DNA from: Apostichopus japonicus
Taxonomy: Eukaryota; Echinodermata; Holothuroidea; Aspidochirotida; Stichopodidae
Reading direction: 5' to 3'
Length of the DNA: 64,000 nucleotides
NCBI RefSeq assembly: GCF_037975245.1
Contig: NC_092564.1
Span: 15,131,984-15,195,983, forward strand
The notes beneath the pieces were generated by a model. The model saw only the letters and a program-made list of their open reading frames with translations, ran no database searches and was not told the origin of the DNA. Position numbers and translations under genes: made by a program. This document shows, piece by piece, positions 1 to 12,994 of the stretch; position 1 is the stretch's first letter; each line of letters opens with the position of its first letter.

Positions 1-854
1 AATGCAGCAAACAAAATTTCATAAAGACAGGACAAAGCAATAAAAGGCATATCAATTTTTTTACATAATATACTGAAGTTTATTCTCAGCAACATCTTAA
101 GAGAATACTGAAAGACAATTCGTCGTTATAAAATCAAAATAAATAAAAAAAACATTCTCAGACACATACTTTAAATTTGAGGGAAAAAAAGTATCGCACT
201 TAAACAATGTTGTGTAAGTTAATTTTGTTTCCAAAATAATACGTTAATCTGTCTTTTTCACTAAACCATGATATTTCCATTTCTGCATTAAGATTAAAAG
301 CCATTGTCTTATATTTGTCCCTCCCCACATTTTCATCCACAATATGCTTGTTCTTCAAGATTCCATCTACTCCTTTATGAGGCTAGCATATTGTTTTATG
401 AGAATTTGAAACTGTATTTTGCCCTTTTGGCTTTCCTTAGGTTCCTTTCATTCAAGGTTGGGACACCCCAAAAGCTTCACCCAAAGACTGTATCTGGGCG
501 GAATCATTGCCCACATTCGTTGTGACAGGTGCAAACTTGTTTGTTTGTTTGCTTGTTCCCAGTAGTTCCCAACACAATCTTAACTGATCTTTTTTCCTAA
601 GGGAGAGAAAGTGAATCAAGTTTTTAAAACAGTGATCTGCACCCCACAAAGGTCATCAAATCTTATTTCCCGGTGTTGTCCCCATAGATGTAAAGTTCCT
701 TCCCCACTGGCATTACATATGCTTGCTGGATAACTTTTATCTGCTTCTGTGTCTTCATGATTCATCGATTGGAATATCTTCACGATTCTGGGATATCTTC
801 ATGATTCCATCGCATTTCTGATTGTTCCTCTCGGCCACAGGTTTTTTTTCCCAA
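1..854 (-). other. AARSD1 3' flank / probable 3' UTR
   Basis: This stretch follows the AARSD1 stop codon on the minus strand. It has no convincing coding exon. An AATAAA on the minus strand lies near 79-84, so the 3' UTR could run through most of the stretch, but no cleavage site can be proved. A short GTTTG-rich run sits at 538-556. Confidence 0.4.
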
Positions 855-3800
855 TCAATCTTCCGTCTTTATTATTTTATCAGTGTACTCTCTGAGAATT
901 TTCTCTGCTTTGTCTCTGTTACATAGAAGGGTTGCCTTCCCTTGGTATCTTCCATTTTTGAATATCCCTTTACCCTTCAGTTCCTCTTCAATCCTGGTAT
1001 GAGGCAAACAAGGAGGGAGAAAAATAACAGTAACTTGATCGGTTATAAAGGTTCGAAGGTAGGATAAGTCTTGAAATAGTTTGCTTATAATTTGGCTTAT
1101 AAGTATAAGTTATAAGTAAATAAGTTATAAGTTATAAGTTGGCTTATAATTATTCACAGTGAACTTCTACATTTTGTTTCAGCTTATACAGAGATGTTCT
1201 TCATTACTTTGGTAAAACAAGTGTGTTGACTGGCCTAGGGATAAATGGAAAAATGTTCTTGTCTCAATGATGGGGGAGGGGGAGGGGGAGGGGAGGGGGA
1301 TGGAGGAGCTGTAGTCATGCAGTCAATGGTGCTTGTGGACTTATGCTTGGGTGGCAAGGAGTGGCATACAGTGACCCATGTCTTGAGAGCACTTATGGCC
1401 AGCATTTGTCAGGAGCTCTTTTGTTTTTAATTTTTCGTTCTTTTTAAACATGACATATAGTTGAAAATTTGTCTGCTGTAGCTTTTGTCCTTGTGTTTAA
1501 AACTTTTGCAACAAATTCTGAAATTTTATTCTGAAATTTTTGATGGGATGTCATGAAAAAAGCACTGTCAAAATTCGGATGTAAGACAAATACGCTGACA
1601 ATAGTTTCTTTTGTTGAGAGCAAAGAAACGGCCTTGAAGTAAATCATTGCAGTGTATGATGTCAAGGAACATTAGTTCTGTGATTTATGACAGTGCAGTA
1701 ACTGGACGACAGTAGGTTTGGCGTTACTCTTTACAAAGAAATCATATCAATCATAACAAACCCTTTTTTTAACTTTTCAAGGATAATTTAAGGCTCCAAC
1801 ATGCAAGGATATTTTGGTTGAGGGTAGATCATGATACAAAGTTATACATACTGTAGCTATGGTATATTTGCTCAAAGGAAAGAACGTGGTTTTTTATTTT
1901 ATTTTATTATCACAACCATCCCTTGACTGTAAAGATTGATTCAAAAAACAGTTTTTGAGAGATGAAAGCAAAATGAAAGGAAATTTGTTTGACAGTGGCA
2001 AATGTGGGTAATGTTGAAATTTTACCGAATCTTGTCAACAACAAAAAAGAAGCAAGCTTTTGAAACAACCACTCCAAACGTATCCCTTGTTTAATTGGCT
2101 ACCAAAGCATCTTCCTGTACAATGTTTATCACATATCACAAATTTTGCCACATGTGACAATGTGAAAGCAAATGAATACAATAAATCTATGCAATTTCTC
2201 TAAACAGCATCATATATAGTTAACCAGGGAAGTCATTTTCAACTTACTTTGGTCCAACCTCAGAAACGATTTCTTCTGGACCAGCCACTAAGAACATACC
2301 AGAGGCTTTCTCATCACCGACAGAGAGCATCATCAACGCATTCTAATGTGATCAAAGATATGAAAAATGGCACAGTGACATTTACTACTTTTTTGGTAAA
2401 CGAAAATTACTTCTTTTTGTCAGGGTTCTTTTGAGGCCCTGTTTGAGCAAATTCTCTCCTTCATCCAGACTCTCCATTAACGATACAGAGTTCAATGGGG
2501 ATTCCCTAAAAATTGATTCATAACTACATTTCTGTTACTGTTAAGTACTTGGGACCCTACTTGAGATCAAATGACTCGTGGCCTAATTAGTCTCGCTACC
2601 GAATAAATGGAATGGACTTGAGATAAAAATGACCTGCACTTTGACATAACACTAGTGACTCGTGGCCTGATCAGTCTCGTAACCAAATTAATTGCATGGA
2701 CTTGAGATCAAATCACCTGCATTTTCACATAACACTAGTGACTTGTGGCATGATTAGTCCTTGCAACCAAATAAATTGAATGGACTTGAGACCAAATAAC
2801 TTGCACATTGACTTAACACTTGCGACTTACAGCCTGACTTACAAATCTTTTTTACAAATGTATTTCAAAAGTAAAATGAACCCACTGTGATTAAAGAATC
2901 ATTGTCAAAGTTCAACTGCCAGAATAAAATTTGCCCACTTGAACAAATGGAACCCACCAAGTTGTTTGATTATATGCATTAATACCAAAATAAACTTTGT
3001 GTTCAGATACTTCAATACTCCAGAAATACTTAATACAGTTCTATGCATTAATATTAAATACACTTAATTAATAACCTGTCTTAGTATTCCAGGGAAACTG
3101 GTCAATCATCTTAATGCTACAACAAATATGTGCAGCTATATGCTATCATACTCCAGACAAAATCTGTAATTAACTGCCTATTAAAAGCGTTATGTTGAAA
3201 TGCTATGATAGTCCAACATAACTGTACGGTTATATGCTTTCATACTCCAAGGGCACATACCTGACATCCTATCTATAGTCCAACATAACTGTACGGTTAT
3301 ATGCTTTCATACTCCAAGGGTACATACCTGACATCCTATCTATAGTCCAACATAACTGTACGGTTACATGCTTTCATACTCCAAGGGCACATACCTGACA
3401 ACCTATCTATAGTTTAACATAACTGTACGGTTATATGCTTTCATACTCCAAGGGTACATACCTGACATCCTATCTATAGTCCAACATAACGTACGGTTAT
3501 ATGCTTTCATACTCCAAAGACACATATCTGACATCCTATCTATAGTCCAATATAACTGTACGGTTATATGCTTTCATACTCCAAGGGCACATACCTGACA
3601 TCCTATCTCGTTTGCAACCATGTTTAAGAATTCGCTGTCACCATCTTTCCGATGTAAACAGAAAACTGGATCTCGCTCGGGTTTATTGAGATAACGTTGA
3701 GCTTCTAAAACTGCGATCTCCCTCAGAAGGAGGAGGTTGGTCTGTAACAGAGAAAGAACACATTTAATTTGAAAACCTTCAATATACCTGAAAAGCTTGA

Positions 3801-6800
3801 CTTGCCACCAGAAAGTTTGAAATATGCAATCATCAATTAAGGGTCAATTACAATAAATTGCATGCTACTATCAAGTGGTCAAATCTTGAATAAGAAAAAA
3901 ATCATAATTTCATCTTTGTTTTGTTCAATGGTCAACTGTTTCATCTCAAGAAATATAAAGATAAGTTATTGTTGTTTTCTTTACCGTTAGGTTTTGTTAC
4001 TACGGAACAGCAAAATGATACCAATGTTAAGAAAATCTTTTAAGGATAATTAATTAATAACGTAAAATCTTAATTAATCTGCCTGATGATTCTAGATTTT
4101 TATTAAGAACAAAGTAAGTAAGCTACACACTAATTAGGGCCTAACATATGCTAACCCTTTTCATGAATTTTTTGGTGATCAATGATCCCTACCATGGTTT
4201 ATTTAAATTTTCATCACAGCTTGATTTATGCTGCTAAACTATAACCTCAAACTTCTTAAACACCTCATACTTGCATATTAAAGTCTCATCTTTGTGCATT
4301 AGTAGATCCAGGCCTAGTTATAATATACAGGATATAATAATAATAATAATATACAGGATAATACAGGATAATATACAGGATATAATATACAGGATATGAT
4401 ATATGATCTCAATGCCTCTGTTAAATTGCAATGAAAGGTAGGTTGGAATATTACAAGCACAGGAGTATATTGTAATACAAAGAAACCTGTCATAAGAAGT
4501 TATGAAAATATAAAAAATAACAAGTGTTCAAACTTAGGACTTTCTTCTGTATTCCTGACTCAACTTCGAAATTCAAGAAATTTCAAGACCACGAGAAGAG
4601 GTTTACAAGTCTGTTTTTAAGCTTTCGTGACCTATCCCTGTTCTCCAGACACGTAAGAACCTTGATTTTAAATTCAGGGAGTTTGTTAATCGTCGCACAA
4701 ATCCTTGGTATAATGTGACTCTAACACTCACTGACCTTGTTGGTAACTTTCAATGTTTTCTGCTGTTTCTCTACTGCCTGAGCAAACTCTCCCGGTCCAC
4801 ACCTAACAAAACAAAAAAACATAGATATGATTATGCCTTTTAGGTATATACAGGTACCTACTTTTACTTACAATTACATATTGTTAAGGGTGAATGTTAC
4901 ATAACTATGCAAAATGTGGCCACAAAAAAAAAAATCAATTTTTAAATTCATGCTGTTTTGGCATCTTTAATGTCTCCTGAACCCATTCCCATTGACACGT
5001 TAGATTGTATTGGGCATGTTGGGAAAAGAATGTTTAGGGAATTAGATAATTTCAGGAAAACAAATAAGGGTAAACTCTCTCATGGAAAAACTGTGGGAGG
5101 AGGGAAAAGGATGGTTCCTCCTAAATAATTGGGAATTACTTCAACACTCTTGAACAAGCAGCCAATGCTTCCGGATTGAAAATGAAGGTATCTTCCTACA
5201 TTGTTTATATATACATATAACATATATATATAACACATTGTTTATGTATATAATATATATAACATTGTGCTGCATACAGTATCAATCAAACTTACTTTAA
5301 GAGCTTGTTGAGTTTCTTCTCTGTTTCGATGGTTCCTCCCAGATAACTGAGGACTCTGTTTCCAGCCAGGAAGTAAACATTGGTCTTATTCTTCTTTCCT
5401 TTCTCAGCACTGATCAGCTTGATTGACTAAGAGGGAAGAGGGGAAGAAAAGGCTGGAAAAAGAATCCAAATAGTCACACCACCAAGTAATGGGAGATAGG
5501 GATAGAAGTTGCTTCCCCATGCATGTAACAAGTATCAGAGCCACAGGGAAGGAGAAGTAGATGAACAATGTCTTTTCTTCCCATATCTAACCCCCTCCCC
5601 ATACCAAAGCCCCTTGCATACATAACCTCCTCCCTACACATAGTCCCCTCCCCATATCTATGCCCTGAGAAATTTGAATTTCATAGGAATACTTAAGTCT
5701 AAAAGGCTAAACCCTAGTTAGTTATAATGTAAGTAAAAACCAAAAAAACAAAAGGGTAACTTTTTCGTGGAAGAGAATAAAGTACACACCTGTAAATGGC
5801 TCAAGTTGGATACGTGAGTTCCGCAGCACATATTAGCTTCGATGGAACTGATCTCTACTATGCGAACAAGACCTACGTGATCATCCGGCAATCCCCTGGA
5901 ACGTATCTGAAATGGAATATTTCATAAATTTTATCATCACATGTAGCGACGTTTGGACAAACAGTTATTTAGACAAGTGTTCTCTGGGAATTTTAAGATT
6001 AAAAAAAAATTGGAAACATCTCACAGGTGGATAAAGCCAGTAACAACAGAATCATTCAAACTTTCACTATTTTTGTTTGCATCTAGAGATCATGATCATT
6101 CAAAACTTATTACCATATCTTCACAGACAGCTAAGACAACCCTTTTATGGTTGCTATGGAGACAGGTGTTCTATCTACAACATATCCACTCTCCATCATA
6201 CCAGACCTGAATTTTGGTGAAATAGCAACATCCCAAGTGTTGTATGACACAAAAGAAGAACCCATTGCACAACCTAACAACTGGGCGATTGTGAGGATAA
6301 GATGTTTCCTCAAGGGTACTGTTTATATCCAGGAACAAATTCATCAATTTTCAAATCTGCAACAGACTTCCAAATAATTAAACAAAATGACTTAAAACAG
6401 TTTTTGGCCTGACTTGAAAGTCTGATATGGGAAAAGCCATTTCACATTTGTCAAATAACTAGTTTTGATATTTTTTAACTTTGCCCTGTTGGAAATATCT
6501 AAGGAAAGATGTCAATTTTAATATGAAAATTATTTGAATATTACTCTATTTTTTTTCTTCTATCTGTCACATTTAATAATTGATGTTTTGTTTTGCCCTT
6601 TTGGAAATATTTTGCCCTGTTGGAAATATCTAAGGAAAAGATGTCAATTTTAATATGAATTATTTGAAAATTACTCTATTTTTTTTCTTCTATCTGTCAC
6701 ATTTAATAATTGATGTTCGAATACAGTTTTGCGGCTTCTTGAAAATGAATCCACATAGTTTACATTCCTATTGTTGACCTGGTCATCTGCAGTCTCTAGG

Positions 6801-9800
6801 GTGTTGCCAGTCAGTTTGCACTCAGTCAGTGTCCAGTATAACCAAGCTGTTTAATAGTTGATATTTTATAGATGAAAACATTGATAACAAACCTGTCATC
6901 AAACTAAGATTGTTATATGTCATTGATTGGCACAACTTCAAACAATTCAACATTCAATAGAAGGTTTATAAATTTTTGATTTTCATTAAAGAGCGGATGA
7001 CATTTGTCTCATTTATGCAACAGAACATACTTCACTAAAACTGGAATGTAGAGAACTGTGCTTTCATCCATTATGACATACTTCCTTTAATTCATCAGAG
7101 CCAGCATCTACCCATCTCGGCGTCATCGGCAGACATTTCCTGATGGCCTCGTTGACGTCCACCTCAAGCTGTATGAGTTGTTCATTCTTGATGGCCGGCG
7201 TGTCCATCTCTATGAAAGATTTCTCTCTCCCTAAGTCCCTGGATGGAGAAACGAACGATACAAGCAATGACCGTACAATATATATTACTAGCTCTCATTA
7301 CTCCCCGTTTTGTAAACAGTCTCGATCGTGAATCTTATTTCATTAACAGCGAGATGCAACTGAAATTTAAATCATATATTCGCCTACTTTGTGTTAAGAC
7401 TAGTCACTACATGAATATTCAGCACATACCATGATGTAGTTCGCCAACCGTACTTTTCATCTGCTATGGCCGTGATCAAATGCTGAGCTGTACCAGGATG
7501 AAATAAGAAAGAAGATTATTTTATTACAAACTAAACAAAGTTGTATAATACAGCAGTGCTAGTAGCATTGACACAATTTTGTGTACAGTAATTTCTCTGT
7601 CAGATTCAATAGCAAGTAAGCACTATGTGATCTCCATGCAAATGTACATCTGACACACCTTCATCATGAAATAACACCCTAGAGAAGCCACCATGCCCAC
7701 CCCACCCCCCTACACCACCTCCCACCCCTATATACATCCTAGTATCCAATCATGCATTTTCATCCAAGAGCTAACAAATAAAATTCTATCGTAATATGGG
7801 GAGAGCATTTGTAATATACCAGAATGCTGTTGCATGTGATCGAATCTTCTAGTCCAGTCTACGACTTGATGAACTTCCGTTCCTGGCTCCAAGTTTTCTG
7901 TCATAAAGTGGACAGCTTTATCAGCTTTACGAGTGATCCTCAGGACACTGCAGCCATTCATCTGTAATAAAACACAAGTGACGGGGACTTGCTAGGTAGG
8001 TTTGCTCTTCCTTGCACCAGATTTGTGAAGAAGCGAATGAAACGGTATTGTATACTAAAATACCACTTTCAGGAAGGATCGTGCAGACTAAGGTCGAAAC
8101 TATACATAAATCCACAGACATTACACAGGAAAGAGAAACTCTATTCATCTTTGTAGCTTCATTTTCCACAGTTTCTGAGATTCACTTAATCCATACAGAC
8201 AAAGATATCGAAACAATTCCTACTCTCAGTGACTTGCACAGGATATCCCAGGTGGAGGACGGGTGTGGATGGGGGTGAGTGTTGGGGGATTCAAAATTCT
8301 TCTGACTGGATTGGCAGTGGCATTAACCTTTATGGATGAGCTGCATGTGCATCAAAAGAACTCTGAATGAGGTGTGTGGCTGCGGGGTCTGTGAGTGCAA
8401 CTCCCACCCCTTGTAATGGGGGTCTGTGGGTACTCCACCAAGACACAATTTTGAAGTAAAGATGTCAAGTGGTCCATTCTGAGGCATATTTGGACAATAA
8501 ATAAATAAAAAGATATACTTATTATTTTCATTGGGACAGTGACAAGTGAAACCCCTTCTCCCTGGGAGCAATTTAGAGAGAGCACTAATTTCAAACTCTG
8601 TAAAATAAACAAGATGATCAGTACTCACAGTTCCTCTGTCATCAGGCTGGGAAGAGACAGAAAATTTGCAAAAGTCAGGTTACATAATCAAGAAAATGAT
8701 AAAACCAAAAAACGCTTACGCGTTATAAATTTCGCAGTAAAACAAATATATCTACATTTGTGTGATACTTTGAAGTTCATTCAATGTTTGAAATGAAATG
8801 GAAAACACACAATATTGTACTGAACTAGTAATATCTGGCTATGATATAAAGTATGTAAGAAAGACAGATATCAGGCATTAAAAGTTAGTTGCTGTAGTTG
8901 CTATTACACATGTAACAATAATTTCAACCTAATCAGAAAAGCCACCTTCATCTCTACTATCATTTTCAACTGTAATATTTATTTTGGAAATGTGTGGAGC
9001 AAATAAACTGATTTTCAAAATCTTTATAGATGGTAAATGATGAAAACCTGAACTTGTCATGTGCAGCATAGCTCCATCTAGCCTGTAAATTTTTACTGAG
9101 CTGATTTCACTCAACTGTTTCAATGCTGGCTGCTATGAAGCACTGTTTGTTTGTGCTGCAAAATATTTTACAGTGTGAACTCATGCACCATTTAGAAATT
9201 CTTTCCACAAAGGTTACACAATGACCAAAGAAATTAAAGTCCGAAGAAGATACAGAACTTTTTTTTTTTGTCAAACAGGATGTAATCATCAGACAATGGT
9301 ATGTAAAAGAAGCTGAACAAAGACAATGAGAGGACTTCGAGGTATTGTTCATGAAACTAACCTGACCACCTCCTTCTGGGAAAAGCACGGTGTCATCACA
9401 GATAACGTCATAACCAGAAATCTGTTCCTTCTTGCCGTTGTTTACAATCTTCAGCTTTGAGGGTGTACAGGAGGCAACTTTTGTATCAAACTAGGTAAGA
9501 TATGTAGAGAGTAACCACGGTTACAATGCAATTCATTTCAAGGTACAACAGCAAATTTTTCCCCAGAAATAAAAAATATAAAAGGAAATGAAAAACAAAA
9601 AAACTAAATGGAAAATTATACTAAATGGAAAAGAACAGAGAAGTAAATGGATGAAATGGGATTTGAACCAGTGACTCATTTGAATCCCATTCTAGGGCTC
9701 CATTAATTTTGTCATATTTTGGAAAGTGTGGACCGCAAGTGCTTTCAAGTAATTGATACTTGGATAAAAGTACTTGACTACAACATTGCTATATACATAG

Positions 9801-10941
9801 CCATTTTAAGCTCGGGTTATCAGTCACAAGCCACAGCCCCTTACATCCTGTCTAGGTTTCTTTGCTCTTTTCCATTGTATATCACTGTACTTCTCAGTCA
9901 GTTTTTCATTCTTCATTTACTTGTATAATGTACATAGATAGCTGAATTTCTCTCAAAATGCCCTCACTGAGCTGCTTTCTAGATTGCATCAAATGAAACT
10001 TGGATCCCTAATTACATGGTATGCAAGATTTTGTGGCTGGCAACATGCCCGGCCGGAAAAGAAATGGGTATAGGGATTGCCACCAACTAAGAGCTACATA
10101 GCTCAGTTGGTGGAGCAATGGGCTTGTAATCCAGAAATCACTGGTTCAACCCTGTTCTAAACATAAATTTCTGTTCTTTTCCAAATATGAAGTTGATATG
10201 AAATAAACTACAATTACATCTCTTTTTTGCCTTATTGTTGCTCCTTCTTGTCTGTTTTTCATCATTCAATAATTTCACGGTATGTAAATAGAAAATAAAT
10301 AATAAGGAGACTTCCAGTTACCATCAAGTTTTTGGAACTAGATTTTTATCTTGGTCAAAGTACTTGATTCTTGATAAAGTGTTCCAAACTAGGGCATTCA
10401 ACCATCATCCTTGAAAAAGAGAACCACCAAAACACTGAAAGGTCCCCAAAATTACAACCCTCTCTTGACATGCACAGTATTGTAAGCATATATGCCTAGG
10501 CCTACATATCCACAGTCAATATCCAAGGTATCCACAGTCAATATCATATTATGTCCCCATGTCACCTATCGTTAATTACATGTTACATTAGCTGAGACAA
10601 AAACACTGTACATTTCGAGATAGTGCTACGGAAGATGTTTTTTTTATTTAACAATCAATACAATTCAATAAAAACTATCAGATATGAGACGTATCCTCTT
10701 CCATGGCTGTACGTGTGATCATAAATATCAAAAATATCCTGTTGACTGTAATTCTATTTACTTTCGCGGAATCGGTACTAGGCTATGATTCTTCAGAGAG
10801 AAACTTGCTAGTGTACAATAATAAGATAAACCTACATTTTCACCCTGATCTTATCCAAATACTTGATACATTCCAACACAAGAAAATCAACCAATAACTT
10901 ACCTCCCGTAGGTAGCTATCTTTTTGGCACTGAAAGGACAT
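855..10941 (-). CDS. AARSD1: Alanyl-tRNA editing protein AARSD1 (AlaX type), 12 coding exons
   Basis: Stand-alone editing enzyme that hydrolyses mischarged Ser-tRNA(Ala) in the cytosol. Coding exons, in transcript order: 10941-10903, 9490-9362, 8646-8629, 7961-7820, 7487-7430, 7238-7082, 5906-5790, 5426-5296, 4802-4736, 3741-3595, 2342-2248, 993-855. All junctions are GT-AG and the phases join to 1239 nt, giving 412 aa, the length of the human protein. The start reads MSFQCQKDSYLRE. Zinc ligands are visible as HSAQH (His108, His112) and CCGTH (Cys208, His212), and the editing-fold FPEGGGQPDDRGT motif lies at residues 50-62. The C-terminal part, from about residue 265, is the AARSD1-specific extension with the LHRKDGDSEF motif. 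Exon 3 is only 18 nt. Exon 10 ends inside a minisatellite that repeats its splice donor. Exon assignment is by reading conserved protein motifs, not by transcript evidence. Confidence 0.95.
1083..1150. repeat. TTATAAG short tandem repeat
   Basis: Imperfect copies of TTATAAG and CTTATAA in AARSD1 intron 11. Low-complexity sequence; no function is suggested. Confidence 0.6.
1264..1300 (+). other. G-run tract, G-quadruplex candidate
   Basis: Five runs of four or five G separated by single A, in AARSD1 intron 11. The G-rich strand is the non-template (plus) side relative to this minus-strand gene's RNA, so the pre-mRNA itself carries the C-rich complement. A DNA quadruplex is possible. Confidence 0.5.
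2560..2840. repeat. 84-bp degenerate minisatellite, about 3.3 copies
   Basis: Copies share CTTGAGATCAAAT and GACTCGTGGCCT, with the second motif starting near 2573, 2657, 2740 and 2824 (steps of 84, 83 and 84 bp). It lies in AARSD1 intron 11, and the copies differ at many positions. Confidence 0.8.
3205..3608. repeat. 67-bp minisatellite carrying copies of the AARSD1 exon 10 splice donor
   Basis: About six units of 66-67 bp. The motif CTGACATCCTATCT starts at 3261, 3328, 3395, 3462, 3528 and 3595; the last is the real exon 10 end. Read on the minus strand, each unit holds the final 14 nt of the exon followed by GTATGT. One copy (3528) has lost the GT through a C-to-T change; one (3395) has an AACC variant in the exon-derived part. 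Extending the exon past the true donor meets an in-frame TGA after six codons. Confidence 0.93.
4320..4395. repeat. ATACAGGAT short tandem repeat
   Basis: Irregular copies of TATACAGGATA with an inserted (TAA)n run, inside AARSD1 intron 9. Confidence 0.7.
5200..5272. repeat. AT-rich low-complexity tract
   Basis: TATATA-type sequence with two copies of an ACATTGTTTAT-like motif, just downstream of exon 8 within AARSD1 intron 8. Confidence 0.6.
6480..6718. repeat. 131-bp direct duplication in AARSD1 intron 6
   Basis: The block starting TTTGCCCTGTTGGAAATATC at 6480 recurs at 6611 with few differences, ending TAATTGATGTT both times. A partial third start (TTTTGCCCTTTTGGAAATAT) sits at 6592. The high identity suggests a recent duplication. 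Confidence 0.88.
9640..9710 (-). mobile_element. tRNA-related SINE fragment (inverted partner)
   Basis: On the minus strand this reads TCACTGGTTCAAATCCC, a T-arm/B-box-like motif, then TTCTCTGTTCTTTTCCA. The same order of motifs is found on the plus strand at 10130-10185, so the two are diverged copies in opposite orientation within AARSD1 intron 1. Confidence 0.4.
10091..10185 (+). mobile_element. tRNA-derived SINE-like element
   Basis: An A-box-like TAGCTCAGTTGGTGGAGCA is followed by an anticodon-loop-like CTTGTAA (TGT, threonine type) and a B-box-like GGTTCAACCC. The outer ends do not pair as an acceptor stem, so it is better read as a tRNA-derived retroposon or tRNA relic than as a working tRNA gene. 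The tail TTCTGTTCTTTTCCA is shared with the inverted copy at 9640-9710. Confidence 0.5.
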
Positions 10942-11379
10942 CTTTTCTAACAAAACTTGGACTTGATACCGTACTGTATGTGTTAAAATCGCAGCAAAGT
11001 GTTACAAATTAGAAAGGAACTGTAATCTAGTATGGAACGCGAAATTTCCACTGCTACAGGCCCTACAGGAGGTCACTCTGTGCCTTGGCATGCATTTATT
11101 GGACTTCGATCGTTGTATGTGACACTAATATTCAAACACGATGCTATGTTTACGAAAGCTCAATATTCGCACTAAGATGAACAATTATGAATTGTGTATC
11201 GTGCAGGTTTCATAAAATTCTCTTCAGTGTGCTACGAAAGAAGAAATCACTCCCCTATCAATTTTTCAAACTTTTTAATAGTTGTATGTATAATGCACCC
11301 AATCACAGTTAAAGTAAGCAATAGTAATGAATCTACCAACACAGAAATATTGATAATAGACATGTAGAATTATAAATAT
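10942..11379 (-). promoter_or_regulatory. Compact LACTB 3' end / AARSD1 promoter interval
   Basis: Only 438 bp separate the LACTB stop from the AARSD1 start, with both genes on the minus strand. The interval must therefore hold the LACTB 3' UTR and the AARSD1 5' UTR and core promoter. No TATA box can be assigned with confidence. Confidence 0.5.
11095..11100 (-). terminator. Candidate LACTB polyadenylation signal AATAAA
   Basis: The minus strand reads AATAAA about 280 nt after the LACTB stop and about 155 nt before the AARSD1 start. The position is sensible; cleavage has not been shown. Confidence 0.35.
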
Positions 11380-12947
11380 TCAGTGTAGCACTTCCCGAAA
11401 AAGTGAGATAATTTCAGAAGATATATCCTGAAGATCTATGAATTCCAAGTTCACTAGAATGGCAGCTGTTACACCGCGAAAAGACTTATTCTGGATATGT
11501 CCCGTCCCGTATGGTTTAGTAGAGATAACGTTGCCATCAATAGTCAGATCTTCGTCTTCCATTGCAATGTGTACCACTGCTCCTATCCCAACTCCACGTC
11601 CTGTGTGAAGTACGTGATGGATAGGTCTGAGACTGTCTCCACGAAGGACAGTTTCCTTGTATGAAATACAGCCCAAACCATGCAGCCCGGATGAACTCAA
11701 TACATCATTATATGGTGTCCATAAGTGCCGAATGGTTTCCGATTTGAAGAAACTTTTACGATGTTCTACGGAAGATAATTGGGGATTCAAACTAAACGTT
11801 ACTCATAGTAAGTACAGATTTAAAGGTCATCAGGTTTCGTCGGCAAATTTTAGCTTGATACAAAAGTTAATTAAAGATTTAAAAATTTAGTTTCTTGAGA
11901 TTAAAACCCTCTAGTGTATGTTCTAAAGTTTTCCTCCCCAGACATTGATTTGGTGATAAATCGGAATCTTAAACGTATTAGAGAAATGATATTCATATTG
12001 CAGAATAAAATGCTTTATGAAATTCGTACCCGGACAGGGGGAGGCGGTGGAACCGGTGATAGCACAGTCTGTACTTCCACCCCACCCCCCCCTCCTCCAA
12101 GATTTTTCAACAAAATGCCCCTTTTGGATTACATTACATAATCCTTTTTTGTTAGTAAAGAAAGCACTTTTACCATATTTTTATTAAATGAATAGTGCAT
12201 TCTGTTTATTTAGAAGGTGCACTTTTGGAGAGGAATAAACCCAAGTGTAATTAAGAAGTGTTGTTTGGTTAAACACATTCATTTAACATTTCGTATCAAA
12301 ATGGGGAATTACACAAATCATATGTGTTCAATTAAGCTAAATTCATCCCTTAAGATCATTTCAGCATATCCCAGAAAGTTGTTAAAAACATTCACTTTAT
12401 ACGTTTAATGAACAATTTATCATTTTGGGAGCAAAATCTCGAATCAAATTGGGTAGTTGATCAATTAAATAAATGTATGATGTATAAATTGATCAATTTC
12501 TGACAACTTGTTACCATATTATAATGAACAATTACTCATTCTGTTGAAAATAGTTAATATATGAGAAATCACGGCGGCGCTATAACGTTACTAGATGATA
12601 AATACCTTTATCTGGAGAGGAAAAACAACTCTCAATCATGACGTCAGCCAGATGTAGCATGTCCCTGACATTGCTCATGTAACCACCTGACGCAATCTTC
12701 CATGAACGATCCACATACGGTGCATTCATCAAGTTGCCCTTCTTGTCACGAAAATAACAGCTACAGAAAATATTATAAATATTAGGTAATTTAGGTTAAA
12801 GTTTTTATGGAATATACTTATTCTTTACAGTATCACACCTAATAACAATTTTCTTATGTCGTGCATGAAACGTATCATACAAAATGACACACACACATAT
12901 ATATATGAATTTATATATAAATGAATTTATATATATATGAATTTATA

Positions 12948-12994
<47 letters not shown>

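Noticed and set aside
10091-10160. Functional tRNA-Thr(TGT) gene
   Set aside because: Acceptor stem does not pair and the T-arm is irregular; better explained as a SINE or tRNA relic.
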